A stretch of 64,000 bases of DNA, from assembly GCA_023423405.1 (NCBI GenBank), contig JAFAFR010000008.1, forward strand, positions 186,001 to 250,000, written 5' to 3'. The DNA comes from Bacteroidota bacterium (GTDB taxonomy: Bacteria; Bacteroidota; Bacteroidia; Chitinophagales; Chitinophagaceae). The notes beneath the pieces were generated by a model. That model searched no databases. It was given only the letters and a program-made list of their open reading frames with translations, and was not told the origin of the DNA. The position numbers were made by a program, and so were the translations under genes. Shown piece after piece: positions 26,276 through 34,878 of this stretch (its first letter is position 1; each line of letters starts with the position of its first letter).

Positions 26276-28298
26276 GGTAACGGCGCGAAGATAAAGAAAA
26301 GCGCAGGCCGCCGTAATAATTTCTTCCCGCTGCTGCGTTGTAATAACGCGCTCCAGCCGCATTGATATCATTGCCCAGGCTGTACACCGTGTTCAGGAGA
26401 TTGTCAACGCCCGCAAAAAGTTGCAGGCTTTTCAGCAGCGTAATATTCGCGCGGGCGCCGAGCAAATGAAAAGGGGCCGCCTTTGCCGTATTCGCATCGT
26501 TGAGCCAAATGGGGTCCGAATACTGGTACGTGATGAAAAAAGAGGCACGCGGTGAAAAGCTGAGATCAAGCCCTGCGTTCAACACCTGCCGCGCCACACC
26601 CGGAACGGCATTTCCGCTGAAATCTTCGTCAACGGGTTTGTAATCGCGGTAGCGAAAAGAATACAATGTATAACTGATCCAGGGCTGCAGGCGGAAACGG
26701 CTGTCCTGCAAAAGCGGGTAGCGCAGGCTTGTTTCGAAACCTTTCTGTTCCGCGCCGCCGGCATTGTCAAAATAGTCGGCGCCACCGGCATCCCTTTTTT
26801 GCACGATGGCATCCTGCAGGCGGAAATAAAAAACATTCATTTCGATCCATCCCTTCCGGTGCAGCAGCGGACCGCGCAGTCCCAGTTCGGTGTTCCATCC
26901 GTATTCGGCCTGCAGGTTGGTGTTGATCACGTTGTTGGATGGAAGCAATTCCTGGGTGCCGGGTGGAGAAAAGCCTCTTGCGGCGACAACATAAGCGCTG
27001 AAATTTTTCCAGGTTTTCAACAGGCTGAACCGTGGCGCCCATTCGCCCTGGTAATGGGTTTGAAAGAGAAGGTTGGGTGTCAGCGATTCGCGCGTAATGG
27101 ACACCTGGTTCCTGTTCCAGCTCAGTTCTGCTCCCAGTTTCCAACCGGGTGCGGGCGCCCATTCCAGCCTGCCGAAAAAGAAGGCGTTCTGCGGATGAAC
27201 GGCATCGAGGGTCTGGATGGTATCGGCGGCGCCGTTCCGGTTGCCGTACACATCTACCTGGAAGGCGCCGGCCTGGTACTCACCCCCGGCGCTGAAACGC
27301 AGGTATCCGTTCTCTAAAGGCAATGTATATGCGCTGTAGAGTCGAAGGCCGGCGTGGGGCTCGCTTCTTTTCTCCAGGTTGCGGATCGATGGATTCTCCA
27401 CCTGCGTGAAGGCGCCATAACCCGAAAGGTCGAGTGTCCATTGCGGGTTCAACTGCCATTGCTGGCAGGCGCCCAGGAAGAACAGCTTCTGCCTTATTGC
27501 TGCCCGCGCTTCTTCAGCGGAAGGGAAGGGACCTGAGGCCGGCCTTGCCTGGCGCGGGTTTTCCTGGTACTGCGCCAGCGTGAGTCCGCCGGGTGTCTGG
27601 TACCAGAGATCGCTGTAGATCATACGCAGGCGAAAGCCTTTGCCGTTCACCGCCTGCCAGCTCAGGGCATCGCGCCGCATGGCAGACTGCCGGCGATAAC
27701 CATCGGCCTGCTGGTGATGGTACTGGATGCGGTTGGTCCAGTTCCCCGAACCTATGGCCGCATCGAGGTCAACCTGGTGCAGGCCATAACTGCCGGCAGT
27801 ATATTGTAATGCCAGCATCCTGCCGGCAGCCGTATCGGGAAGCTGGGAAGCCAGCACCACGCCGCCGGTGCCGGCGCCATAGTGGCTGCCTGCCGGGCCG
27901 CGCAACAGTTCCATCCTTCCCAGGAAAGCAGGCGGCAGTGCATTCAGATAGGTGTTGCCGCCGGGGTCGGTAAACGGAACGCCTTCGAGGTAAAAACGAA
28001 CGTTCCTAACGCCGAAGGGAGAACGAAGCGAGCTTCCCCTCATTGCAAAGCGGTAGGAGCCCGGACTTCTTTCTTCCATCCGCACGCCCGGTTGGCTATT
28101 AACGCCCGATAAAGCGGAGGCGGGCGAAAACTTCTGCCAGTCTTTTTCTGTCACCAATCCCGCTGCTGCAGCCAGTTCACGCAACCGGGCATTGCTGGAA
28201 AACGCCGTGACGGTAACCGAATCCAACTGCTCCTGCGCCAGCAGGTTTTGCATGCCCGCGCTGCACAAAACAACCATAAAAACTTTCTTAAAAAGCAT
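26244..28298 (-). CDS. TonB-dependent outer membrane receptor, substrate unknown
   Basis: Receptor of 684 residues. It has a signal peptide ending at LLAQ (residue 21), a TonB-box-like LDSVTVTAF, a plug with MRGSSLRSPFGVRNVRFYLEGVP-type sequence (within about 85-110) and LLRGPAGSHYGAGTGGV, and a full barrel. The barrel's natural end appears to be YYGGLRFSL, after which about 15 polar residues follow; these are encoded largely by the start of the B12 riboswitch. The gene is upstream of the riboswitch, so it is not controlled by it. The general layout resembles FecA/siderophore or copper receptors. Its start is only 25 bases from the divergent permease gene. Confidence 0.88.
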   Translation of the reverse strand: MLFKKVFMVVLCSAGMQNLLAQEQLDSVTVTAFSSNARLRELAAAAGLVTEKDWQKFSPASALSGVNSQPGVRMEERSPGSYRFAMRGSSLRSPFGVRNVRFYLEGVPFTDPGGNTYLNALPPAFLGRMELLRGPAGSHYGAGTGGVVLASQLPDTAAGRMLALQYTAGSYGLHQVDLDAAIGSGNWTNRIQYHHQQADGYRRQSAMRRDALSWQAVNGKGFRLRMIYSDLWYQTPGGLTLAQYQENPRQARPASGPFPSAEEARAAIRQKLFFLGACQQWQLNPQWTLDLSGYGAFTQVENPSIRNLEKRSEPHAGLRLYSAYTLPLENGYLRFSAGGEYQAGAFQVDVYGNRNGAADTIQTLDAVHPQNAFFFGRLEWAPAPGWKLGAELSWNRNQVSITRESLTPNLLFQTHYQGEWAPRFSLLKTWKNFSAYVVAARGFSPPGTQELLPSNNVINTNLQAEYGWNTELGLRGPLLHRKGWIEMNVFYFRLQDAIVQKRDAGGADYFDNAGGAEQKGFETSLRYPLLQDSRFRLQPWISYTLYSFRYRDYKPVDEDFSGNAVPGVARQVLNAGLDLSFSPRASFFITYQYSDPIWLNDANTAKAAPFHLLGARANITLLKSLQLFAGVDNLLNTVYSLGNDINAAGARYYNAAAGRNYYGGLRFSLSSRRYQGSEEANSRD

Positions 28299-28323
28299 GA
28301 TTGAAGGTAAGTATCTTCATTGC

Positions 28324-29649
28324 ATGACCACCAGGAATCAACTAGGGCTTTTCGATCTTACCATGATCGTGATCGGTTTGGTGATCGGAATGGGCATTTT
28401 CCGCACCGCTACCGATTCGGCGGCAGCTTCGCTTACACCTGCCATTTATTTTACGGCCTGGGCAGTGGGTGGACTCGTGGCGCTTTGCGGCGCGCTTACC
28501 TATGCCGAGATCGGATCGCGTTTTCCCGTCACCGGTGGTTATTACAAGGTGTTTGCCGAATGTTACCATCCTTCCATTGCCTTTGCCATCAACTGCATCA
28601 TTCTTATTTCCAATGCCGCTTCGCTGGCGGGCGTGGCACTCATCGGAAGCGAATATATTTCCCAGTTGATCTTTGCCCACCCCCCGGGCGATTTTACCAA
28701 GGCCCTGATCGCCATGCTGGCGGTGGTGGTTTTTTACGGCGTGAACCTGGCCGGCCTGCGGCTCAGTTCACGCACGCAGAACATCCTGATGGTGATCAAA
28801 ATATCGATGGTGCTGGTGCTCATCGGCTCGCTTTTTTTCCCAGGCGCACCTGCAGCCGCCAGTCCTGAACCGGCAGTACCCGCCACCACTATGGATATCA
28901 TCCGCTCTTTCGGCGTGGCCCTTATTGCAGTCTCTTTTACCTACGGCGGATACCAGCAGACCATCAATTTCGGGGAAGAAGTAAGGGAGCCCCGGCGAAC
29001 CATTCCAAGGGGCATTTTTATTGGCATCCTGGTGATCATTGGGTTATACCTGCTGGTGCAGGTAGCGTATGTGCATGCCATTGGTTTTGAATCGCTGAAA
29101 ACCACGCGGGGAATTGCAGCCGTGGTGGCGGAGCGCATGTTTGGCGCCACCGGCAAAACCGTATTCACCCTCCTGCTTTTTATTGCCGTGCTGGCTTATG
29201 TGAACGTGTTGCTGCTGAGCAATCCGCGCGTAATGTACGCCATGAGCCGCGATGGCATATTGCCTCCGGCATTTGCCCGCAAAGAAAAAAAGAACGATGT
29301 GCTGACGGTAAGCTTGTCTGTTTTTGCAGCCATTTGCATCATTGTGCTTTTCTTTGCCAATACTTTTGATAAAATACTCGGATTCACCATTTTCCTGGAT
29401 TCCATCGGCATGGCTTCGAGTGCGGCTACAATCTTTATATTGCGGAAGCGTACCAAACACCTCGATGGAACCGGCATTTATACCATGAAACTGTATCCCC
29501 TGATGCCACTGGTCTTTATCAGCGCCTATGCTTTTGTGGGTTGCAGTATCCTGTTCAACACACCGGTGCTGGCGTTTACCGGGCTGGCTGTATTTGCAGC
29601 TTTTCTGCTGATCTATTTTATGGTTGTCCGCACCCCTAAAAAAACCTGA
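28324..29649 (+). CDS. APC-superfamily amino acid permease
   Basis: Inner membrane transporter of 441 residues with twelve predicted helices. The first helix carries the family pattern MIVIGLVIGMGIFRTATD and the later FTYGGYQQTINFGEEVREPRRTIPRG matches the APC helix-6/loop region. The ATG at 28324 (MTTRNQLGLFDL) is the natural family start; earlier in-frame starts lie inside the divergent receptor gene. It is followed after eight bases by a PLP enzyme of the Cys/Met metabolism family, so the pair may import and process a sulfur or related amino acid; the substrate is inferred only from context. Confidence 0.88.
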   Translation: MTTRNQLGLFDLTMIVIGLVIGMGIFRTATDSAAASLTPAIYFTAWAVGGLVALCGALTYAEIGSRFPVTGGYYKVFAECYHPSIAFAINCIILISNAASLAGVALIGSEYISQLIFAHPPGDFTKALIAMLAVVVFYGVNLAGLRLSSRTQNILMVIKISMVLVLIGSLFFPGAPAAASPEPAVPATTMDIIRSFGVALIAVSFTYGGYQQTINFGEEVREPRRTIPRGIFIGILVIIGLYLLVQVAYVHAIGFESLKTTRGIAAVVAERMFGATGKTVFTLLLFIAVLAYVNVLLLSNPRVMYAMSRDGILPPAFARKEKKNDVLTVSLSVFAAICIIVLFFANTFDKILGFTIFLDSIGMASSAATIFILRKRTKHLDGTGIYTMKLYPLMPLVFISAYAFVGCSILFNTPVLAFTGLAVFAAFLLIYFMVVRTPKKT

Positions 29650-29657
29650 TTTTACGT

Positions 29658-30818
29658 ATGGACCTTTCTTATATACTCAATGAACTCGGCGAGGAGCGTG
29701 ACCAATACTTCAATGCCATCGCTCCACCCATCATGCAAACAAGCAATTTTGCTTTCCGCAAAGTGGGCGACCTGGGCAGGGCCTTTGAAGACGAAATGAG
29801 CGGGTATCTTTATTCCCGGGGCATCAATCCTACCATCGATATCCTGCGGGCCAAGCTGGCAGCGCTCGATGGGGCAGAAGACTGCCTGGTGTTCAATTCC
29901 GGCGCTGCTGCCATTTTTGCCGCCGTGCTCGCCAACGTAAAAAGTGGCGACCACATTGTTTCCGTGCAGCATCCTTATACATGGGCGCACCGCATGTTTG
30001 ACGTGATCCTGCCACGTTTTGGCGTGCACACCACCTATGTGGACGACAGCCGGACGGAGAATTTTTTTGAAGCCTGCACCGAAAAGACCCGCCTGATCTA
30101 CCTGGAATCGCCCAATAGCTGGACCTATTCCATCCAGGACCTGCCGGCCATTGCCCGCTTTGCCCGCGAACGCAATATGGTGACCATTGTAGACAACAGT
30201 TATTGCACACCCCTTTACCAGCAGCCGATCGCGTTCGGCATTGACATCGCCCTGCAATCAGCCACCAAGTATATTGGCGGCCACTCCGATGTGGTGGCCG
30301 GTGTTGTTTGCGGGTCCAAAGCCATGATGAAAAAGATATTCGACAGCGAATACCTGAACATCGGCAGCGGTATCCAGCCCTTTAATGCCTGGCTGCTGAT
30401 CCGCGGCCTTCGCACCCTGCCGGCCAGGCTGGAACAGATCAACCGTACCACCCGGGTGGTATTGGACTATCTTAAGCAACAGCCCAAAGTGGAAAAGATC
30501 CTTTTCCCGCTGGACCCCGATTTTCCACAATACGAACTGGCTTCCCGGCAAATGCGGGGCGCCTTCGGACTGCTGACCATCGTGTATAAAACAGACCGGC
30601 GGGCCGAAATTGTCCGTTTCTGCGAAAAATTACAGCATATAATGATGGCCGTTAGCTGGGGGGGGCATGAAAGCCTCATCGTCCCCCGCTGTGCATCGAT
30701 CCGGGACGACCATTTCCGGCCGGAAAATGAATCCCACCGCATGATACGCCTCTATGTGGGCCTGGAAGCGGCTGACTACCTGGTTGCCGACCTAGACCAG
30801 GCTTTCCGCGAGGAATAA
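29658..30818 (+). CDS. Cys/Met-metabolism family PLP-dependent enzyme
   Basis: Cytoplasmic pyridoxal-phosphate enzyme of 386 residues in the cystathionine synthase/lyase family. Visible features are IAPPIMQTSNFAF, the YSRGINPT substrate loop (about 51-58), the cofactor-ring stretch FNSGAAAIFA (near 80), VDNSYCTPLYQQP, and the lysine that should bind PLP in QSATKYIGGHSDVVAG (near 197). It ends with a normal ETRVIRL-like MIRLYVGLEAADYLVADLDQA. Whether it is a gamma-synthase, gamma-lyase or another member cannot be decided. Probably in one operon with the upstream permease. Confidence 0.88.
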   Translation: MDLSYILNELGEERDQYFNAIAPPIMQTSNFAFRKVGDLGRAFEDEMSGYLYSRGINPTIDILRAKLAALDGAEDCLVFNSGAAAIFAAVLANVKSGDHIVSVQHPYTWAHRMFDVILPRFGVHTTYVDDSRTENFFEACTEKTRLIYLESPNSWTYSIQDLPAIARFARERNMVTIVDNSYCTPLYQQPIAFGIDIALQSATKYIGGHSDVVAGVVCGSKAMMKKIFDSEYLNIGSGIQPFNAWLLIRGLRTLPARLEQINRTTRVVLDYLKQQPKVEKILFPLDPDFPQYELASRQMRGAFGLLTIVYKTDRRAEIVRFCEKLQHIMMAVSWGGHESLIVPRCASIRDDHFRPENESHRMIRLYVGLEAADYLVADLDQAFREE

Positions 30819-30900
30819 ACGCCGCTTTTTCACGATAATTATACCAGCGGAAAGCATGGTGAGGCCGAATTCTTTATTTTTAGACCCTTAATCACGATTC

Positions 30901-32388
30901 ATGACTTTGTTGAAAAAGCTGTCCCTGCTTTTATCGGCTGTTTTTCTGGTGTGCCTGGCTGTCAATGGGCAGGATAGCACCGTTGTTCCGCAGACCGGGG
31001 AAGAATGGGATTTGCGCCGTTGTGTAGATTACGCCATCCAGAACAATATTTCCGTCCGGCAGTCGGATGTGCAGCGAAGGGTAGCCGATCTTTTGTACGA
31101 CCAGAATAAGAAATCCAAAATACCCAATGCCAGCTTCAATTTCAACAACGGGTACCAGTTTGGCCGATCCATCGACCCTACTACCAACCTCTTTACCAAC
31201 CAGCAACTGCTTTTCCAGGGATTTCAGTTCAATACCGATATAACCATCTTTAACTGGAACCGCATCAACCACAATATTGCCTCCAGCCGCAGTGAAGCGG
31301 AAGCTTCCGTCGCCGATGTGGAAAAAAATCGGAACGATATTGCCCTGAATGTGGCCACGGCCTACCTTACAGCGCTTTTGTCAAAAGTGCAGGTAGATAT
31401 TGTGCGGGTGCAACTCAAACAGAGCCAGGACCAACTCTACGATACGCGCAAGCGGGTGGATGCCGGGACGCTTCCCGAGCTCAACGCAGTGGACCTGGAA
31501 GCCCAGGTGGCGCGCGACAGCGCCAGCGTAATTTCCGCCGACGCCACCTACCAGCTCAACCTGCTGAGCCTGAAGGCCCTGCTCAACCTGGATGCGGCGC
31601 AACCCTTCCGGATCGCCGTGCCTCCGGTTGACCAGATCCCCGTGGATCCCATTGCCGAATTACAACCCGATCTGGTTTTCGACCTGGCCATGAAAAACCA
31701 GCCTGCGCAAAAAGCAAACGAACTGCGCCGGCAATCGCTGGAGCATTCCATCGCCGCCGCCCGCAGCTCTCTTTTCCCATCGATATACGCCAGCGGCGGG
31801 CTCGCTTCCAACTTTTCCAGTTCCAACCTGAAAACCACGGGAGCTGACTTCCTGGGGTACATAGAAACGGTGAACGTAGTGAATGTAAATGGTGTGCTTA
31901 CTCCGGTGCAAATGCCAAATGTAAAAGTGAATACGGCGAAGAAAAATTTCGGCGAATACTGGCAGGGTTACGGCGACCAGCTTTCCAATAACTTCCGCCA
32001 GAACATCGGTATCGGCATTTCTGTTCCCATCAACAACGGCTTTTCTGCCCGCACCAATTACAAACGGTCGAAGCTGAACCTGGAAAGTCAGCAATTGGTG
32101 ATCGAACAGTCTAACCAGCAACTGAAACAGGATATCTACAATGCCTATACGAACGCAGTAGCCAGCCTGCAGAAATACAATGCCAGCAAAGCCAGCCTCA
32201 GCGCAGCACAGAAGTCCTTTGACTACAGCAGCCGCCGGTATGAACTGGGTATGCTGGGCACCCTGGAACTGATCACCAGCCAAAGCAATCTCACCCGCAC
32301 AAAAATAGATGTGGCCAATGCCCAGTTCGATTATGTATTCCGCATGAAGGTGCTGGAATTCTACAAGGGTATGGGCATCAAATTATAA
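30901..32388 (+). CDS. TolC-family outer membrane efflux protein
   Basis: Outer membrane exit-duct protein of 495 residues. A signal peptide ends near VNGQ (24). Two long helical repeats follow, with typical OEP features DLRRCVDYAIQNNISVRQS near residue 37 and YELGMLGTLELITSQSNLTRTKID near 445. The adaptor gene follows in the same direction after 49 bases. No inner membrane pump gene is next to them, so the pump must be encoded elsewhere. A TATTTTTA element at 30875-30882 is a near match to the Bacteroidota -7 box. Confidence 0.92.
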   Translation: MTLLKKLSLLLSAVFLVCLAVNGQDSTVVPQTGEEWDLRRCVDYAIQNNISVRQSDVQRRVADLLYDQNKKSKIPNASFNFNNGYQFGRSIDPTTNLFTNQQLLFQGFQFNTDITIFNWNRINHNIASSRSEAEASVADVEKNRNDIALNVATAYLTALLSKVQVDIVRVQLKQSQDQLYDTRKRVDAGTLPELNAVDLEAQVARDSASVISADATYQLNLLSLKALLNLDAAQPFRIAVPPVDQIPVDPIAELQPDLVFDLAMKNQPAQKANELRRQSLEHSIAAARSSLFPSIYASGGLASNFSSSNLKTTGADFLGYIETVNVVNVNGVLTPVQMPNVKVNTAKKNFGEYWQGYGDQLSNNFRQNIGIGISVPINNGFSARTNYKRSKLNLESQQLVIEQSNQQLKQDIYNAYTNAVASLQKYNASKASLSAAQKSFDYSSRRYELGMLGTLELITSQSNLTRTKIDVANAQFDYVFRMKVLEFYKGMGIKL

Positions 32389-32437
32389 AGCACCAACACA
32401 AATACAATACATCACCACCTGCAATCACCCATAGTAT

Positions 32438-33820
32438 ATGAATAAGAAAATTGTCTGGATCCTTGTTGGCATACTGGTTCTTATCGGGGTCCTGTTCGCT
32501 TTGAAAAAAGCCGGGATCATTGGTAAGGAAGAAGGCACCAAAGTGACCACCGAAAAAGTGGAGAAGCGGACCATCATCGAAACCGTCAATGCCAGCGGGA
32601 ACGTGTATCCCGAAGTGGAAGTAAAAGTGAGCTCGGATATTTCGGGTGAGATCATCGACCTGCGCGTGGAAGAAGGCGACAGCGTGAAGAAAGGACAGGT
32701 GGTGGCCAGGATCTTTGCAGACCTCTACCTGACGCAGCGCGACCAGGTGGCCGCCCAGGTGCTCCAGCAGGAGGCCATTACCGAAAACAGTAAAGCTGCG
32801 CTCGATGCGCTGAAATCTGCCCTCGTGCAGGCGGAAGCGCAATACAAACGCCAGCAGCAATTGCTGAACGACAAAGTCATATCCCGCTCCGAATTTGAAG
32901 TTGCCGAAAACACCTACAATACGGCCAAAGCCAATTACAATGCGGCTCTCCAGGGAATTCGCGGCAACCAGGCTGCCGTGCAAAGCGCACAGGCCAACCT
33001 CGAAAGGGCCAACAAAGACCTGGGACGTACCACCATCGTGGCTCCCATGGATGGCATCATCTCCCTGCTGGCTGTGAAGAAAGGCGAACGTGTGGTAGGA
33101 ACGGCGCAGATGACAGGAACTGAAATGATGCGCATTGCCGATATGAAAAAAATTGAAGTCCGCGTGGACGTGGGAGAGAACGATATCCCCAAGGTACACC
33201 TGGGCGACTCGGCGCTGGTGGAAATCGACGCCTATGTAGGCCGTAAATTCAAAGGTATCGTTACCCAGATAGCCAGCAGCAGCAATTCCCTGGGAAGCGC
33301 TACCGCCGCAACCAACAGCAACGATGTAACCAACTACAAAGTACATATCCGCCTCCTGTCTGATTCTTATGCCGACCTGCTGAACGACAAAAGGCCCAAG
33401 GCATTCCCCTTCCGTCCCGGTATGAGCGCCGCCGCCGACATCCAGACGCGCCGCCGTGAAAATGTGCTGGCTGCACCCATCAACGCGGTTACTACCCGTG
33501 AAAAAGATTCCGACGTATCTGTTGCACAAACCAAGGGATCCATTCCGGCCGATAACAACAATACCGACGAAAACAAAAAATCGCTCAGTTCCGACCTCGA
33601 TGAAGTGGTATTTGTATTGCAGGCCGATAAAACAACGCTAAAAAGGGTGAAGGTGAGCACCGGTATCCAGGATATCAACTACATCGAGGTCCTCGACGGG
33701 CTGCAGGCCGGCGACGAAGTGGTAACCGGTCCCTATTCCTTAATTTCCAAGTCCCTTAAGAACAACGACAAGGTAAAAGTGGTTAAGAAAGAAGAGCTCT
33801 TCGAGACGAAAAAGAAATAA
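32438..33820 (+). CDS. Periplasmic adaptor subunit of an efflux system (HlyD/MacA-like)
   Basis: Membrane-fusion protein of 460 residues. One N-terminal membrane anchor (about 5-23), a lipoyl half-motif VSSDISGEIIDLRVEEGDSV (about 55-75), a long coiled-coil hairpin (about 95-200), the second lipoyl half TIVAPMDGIISLLAVKKGE, then beta-barrel and membrane-proximal domains. The layout fits MacA-type adaptors. The C-terminal part has a low-complexity Asn/Asp/Lys stretch near 370-385. It follows the TolC gene and ends two bases before gpsA, so gpsA is likely co-transcribed. Confidence 0.9.
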   Translation: MNKKIVWILVGILVLIGVLFALKKAGIIGKEEGTKVTTEKVEKRTIIETVNASGNVYPEVEVKVSSDISGEIIDLRVEEGDSVKKGQVVARIFADLYLTQRDQVAAQVLQQEAITENSKAALDALKSALVQAEAQYKRQQQLLNDKVISRSEFEVAENTYNTAKANYNAALQGIRGNQAAVQSAQANLERANKDLGRTTIVAPMDGIISLLAVKKGERVVGTAQMTGTEMMRIADMKKIEVRVDVGENDIPKVHLGDSALVEIDAYVGRKFKGIVTQIASSSNSLGSATAATNSNDVTNYKVHIRLLSDSYADLLNDKRPKAFPFRPGMSAAADIQTRRRENVLAAPINAVTTREKDSDVSVAQTKGSIPADNNNTDENKKSLSSDLDEVVFVLQADKTTLKRVKVSTGIQDINYIEVLDGLQAGDEVVTGPYSLISKSLKNNDKVKVVKKEELFETKKK

Positions 33821-33822
33821 GC

Positions 33823-34860
33823 ATGCGCCTGGGGATCATCGGTAGTGGAAGCTGGGCTACGGCACTGGCTAAAATCGCCACGGACAATGGCGTGGCCATC
33901 AACTGGTGGGTACGCAACGAACACCTGCTGACACACCTGGTGCAGCGGAAACACAACCCGCAATACCTTTCCTCCGCTACCTTCAATACCAGCCTGCTGA
34001 GCATCAGTACCAGGTTGGAAGACGTCATTCAAAACAGCGACTGCCTGGTCATTGCCATCCCCTCCGCTTATATAGAAGAAACTTTTGCGGGCGTACCGGC
34101 CGGCATATTTGAAGGAAAGTTGGTAGTGTCGGCGGTGAAAGGCATGTTGCCGGAACAAAACATCCTGCTGAACGAGTGGATGCAGCGGCGGTTCAATGTA
34201 CCCTTATCGGCATACTATACCCTGATGGGGCCCTGCCACGCAGAAGAAGTGGCCAATGAAAAACTGTCGTACCTCACTTTCAGTGGCCTCGACCCCATCC
34301 GCACGGCCGAAATAGCCCAGTGCTTCAGTACCTGTTATATCAATACCGTTGTGAACGAGGACGTGATCGGTGTACAATATGCAGCGGTATTAAAAAACAT
34401 ATATGCGCTCGGTGCAGGTATTGCGCACGGACTGGAATACGGTGATAATTTCCAGAGCGTTCTTATTGCAAACTGTGCCGACGAAATGGCGGGCTTCCTG
34501 CGCAAGGTAGGCATAGCAAAAGTAGAAGTGGGCGTGCATACTGCGGTACATGCCAATACCCATAAGAAAGACGCCAACTATGCCGCATCGGTTTACCTGG
34601 GCGATCTGCTCGTGACCTGCTATTCGTTGTTCAGCCGGAACCGCACGTTCGGTAATATGATCGGGAAAGGTTATTCAGTGATGTCGGCGCAACTGGAAAT
34701 GAACATGGTAGCGGAAGGGTACAATGCCAGCCGCTGCATTTTTGCCATCAACCAGGACGTGAAAGCCGAAATGCCCATTGCAGAAACCGTGTACCGCATT
34801 CTCTGGCAGCACCTGCCACCCGCAAAAGGATTCAAATACATTGAAGAAACGCTGATTTGA
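33823..34860 (+). CDS. gpsA: Glycerol-3-phosphate dehydrogenase [NAD(P)+]
   Basis: Cytoplasmic enzyme that reduces dihydroxyacetone phosphate to sn-glycerol-3-phosphate for phospholipid synthesis. The Rossmann motif GSGSWATALA is at residue 7, followed by WWVRN, AVKG near 104, the family stretch MGPCHAEEV near 135, AVLKNIYALGAGIAHG with the catalytic lysine near 190, and NRTFG near 263. The 345-residue length is normal. It starts two bases after the adaptor gene and converges with hemW. Confidence 0.95.
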   Translation: MRLGIIGSGSWATALAKIATDNGVAINWWVRNEHLLTHLVQRKHNPQYLSSATFNTSLLSISTRLEDVIQNSDCLVIAIPSAYIEETFAGVPAGIFEGKLVVSAVKGMLPEQNILLNEWMQRRFNVPLSAYYTLMGPCHAEEVANEKLSYLTFSGLDPIRTAEIAQCFSTCYINTVVNEDVIGVQYAAVLKNIYALGAGIAHGLEYGDNFQSVLIANCADEMAGFLRKVGIAKVEVGVHTAVHANTHKKDANYAASVYLGDLLVTCYSLFSRNRTFGNMIGKGYSVMSAQLEMNMVAEGYNASRCIFAINQDVKAEMPIAETVYRILWQHLPPAKGFKYIEETLI

Positions 34861-34878
34861 TCAGCGGAAGACACGCGT

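Noticed and set aside
32378..33529. 383-codon open frame on the minus strand
   Set aside because: Antisense to the adaptor gene; low-complexity Phe/His/Gly composition typical of shadow frames.
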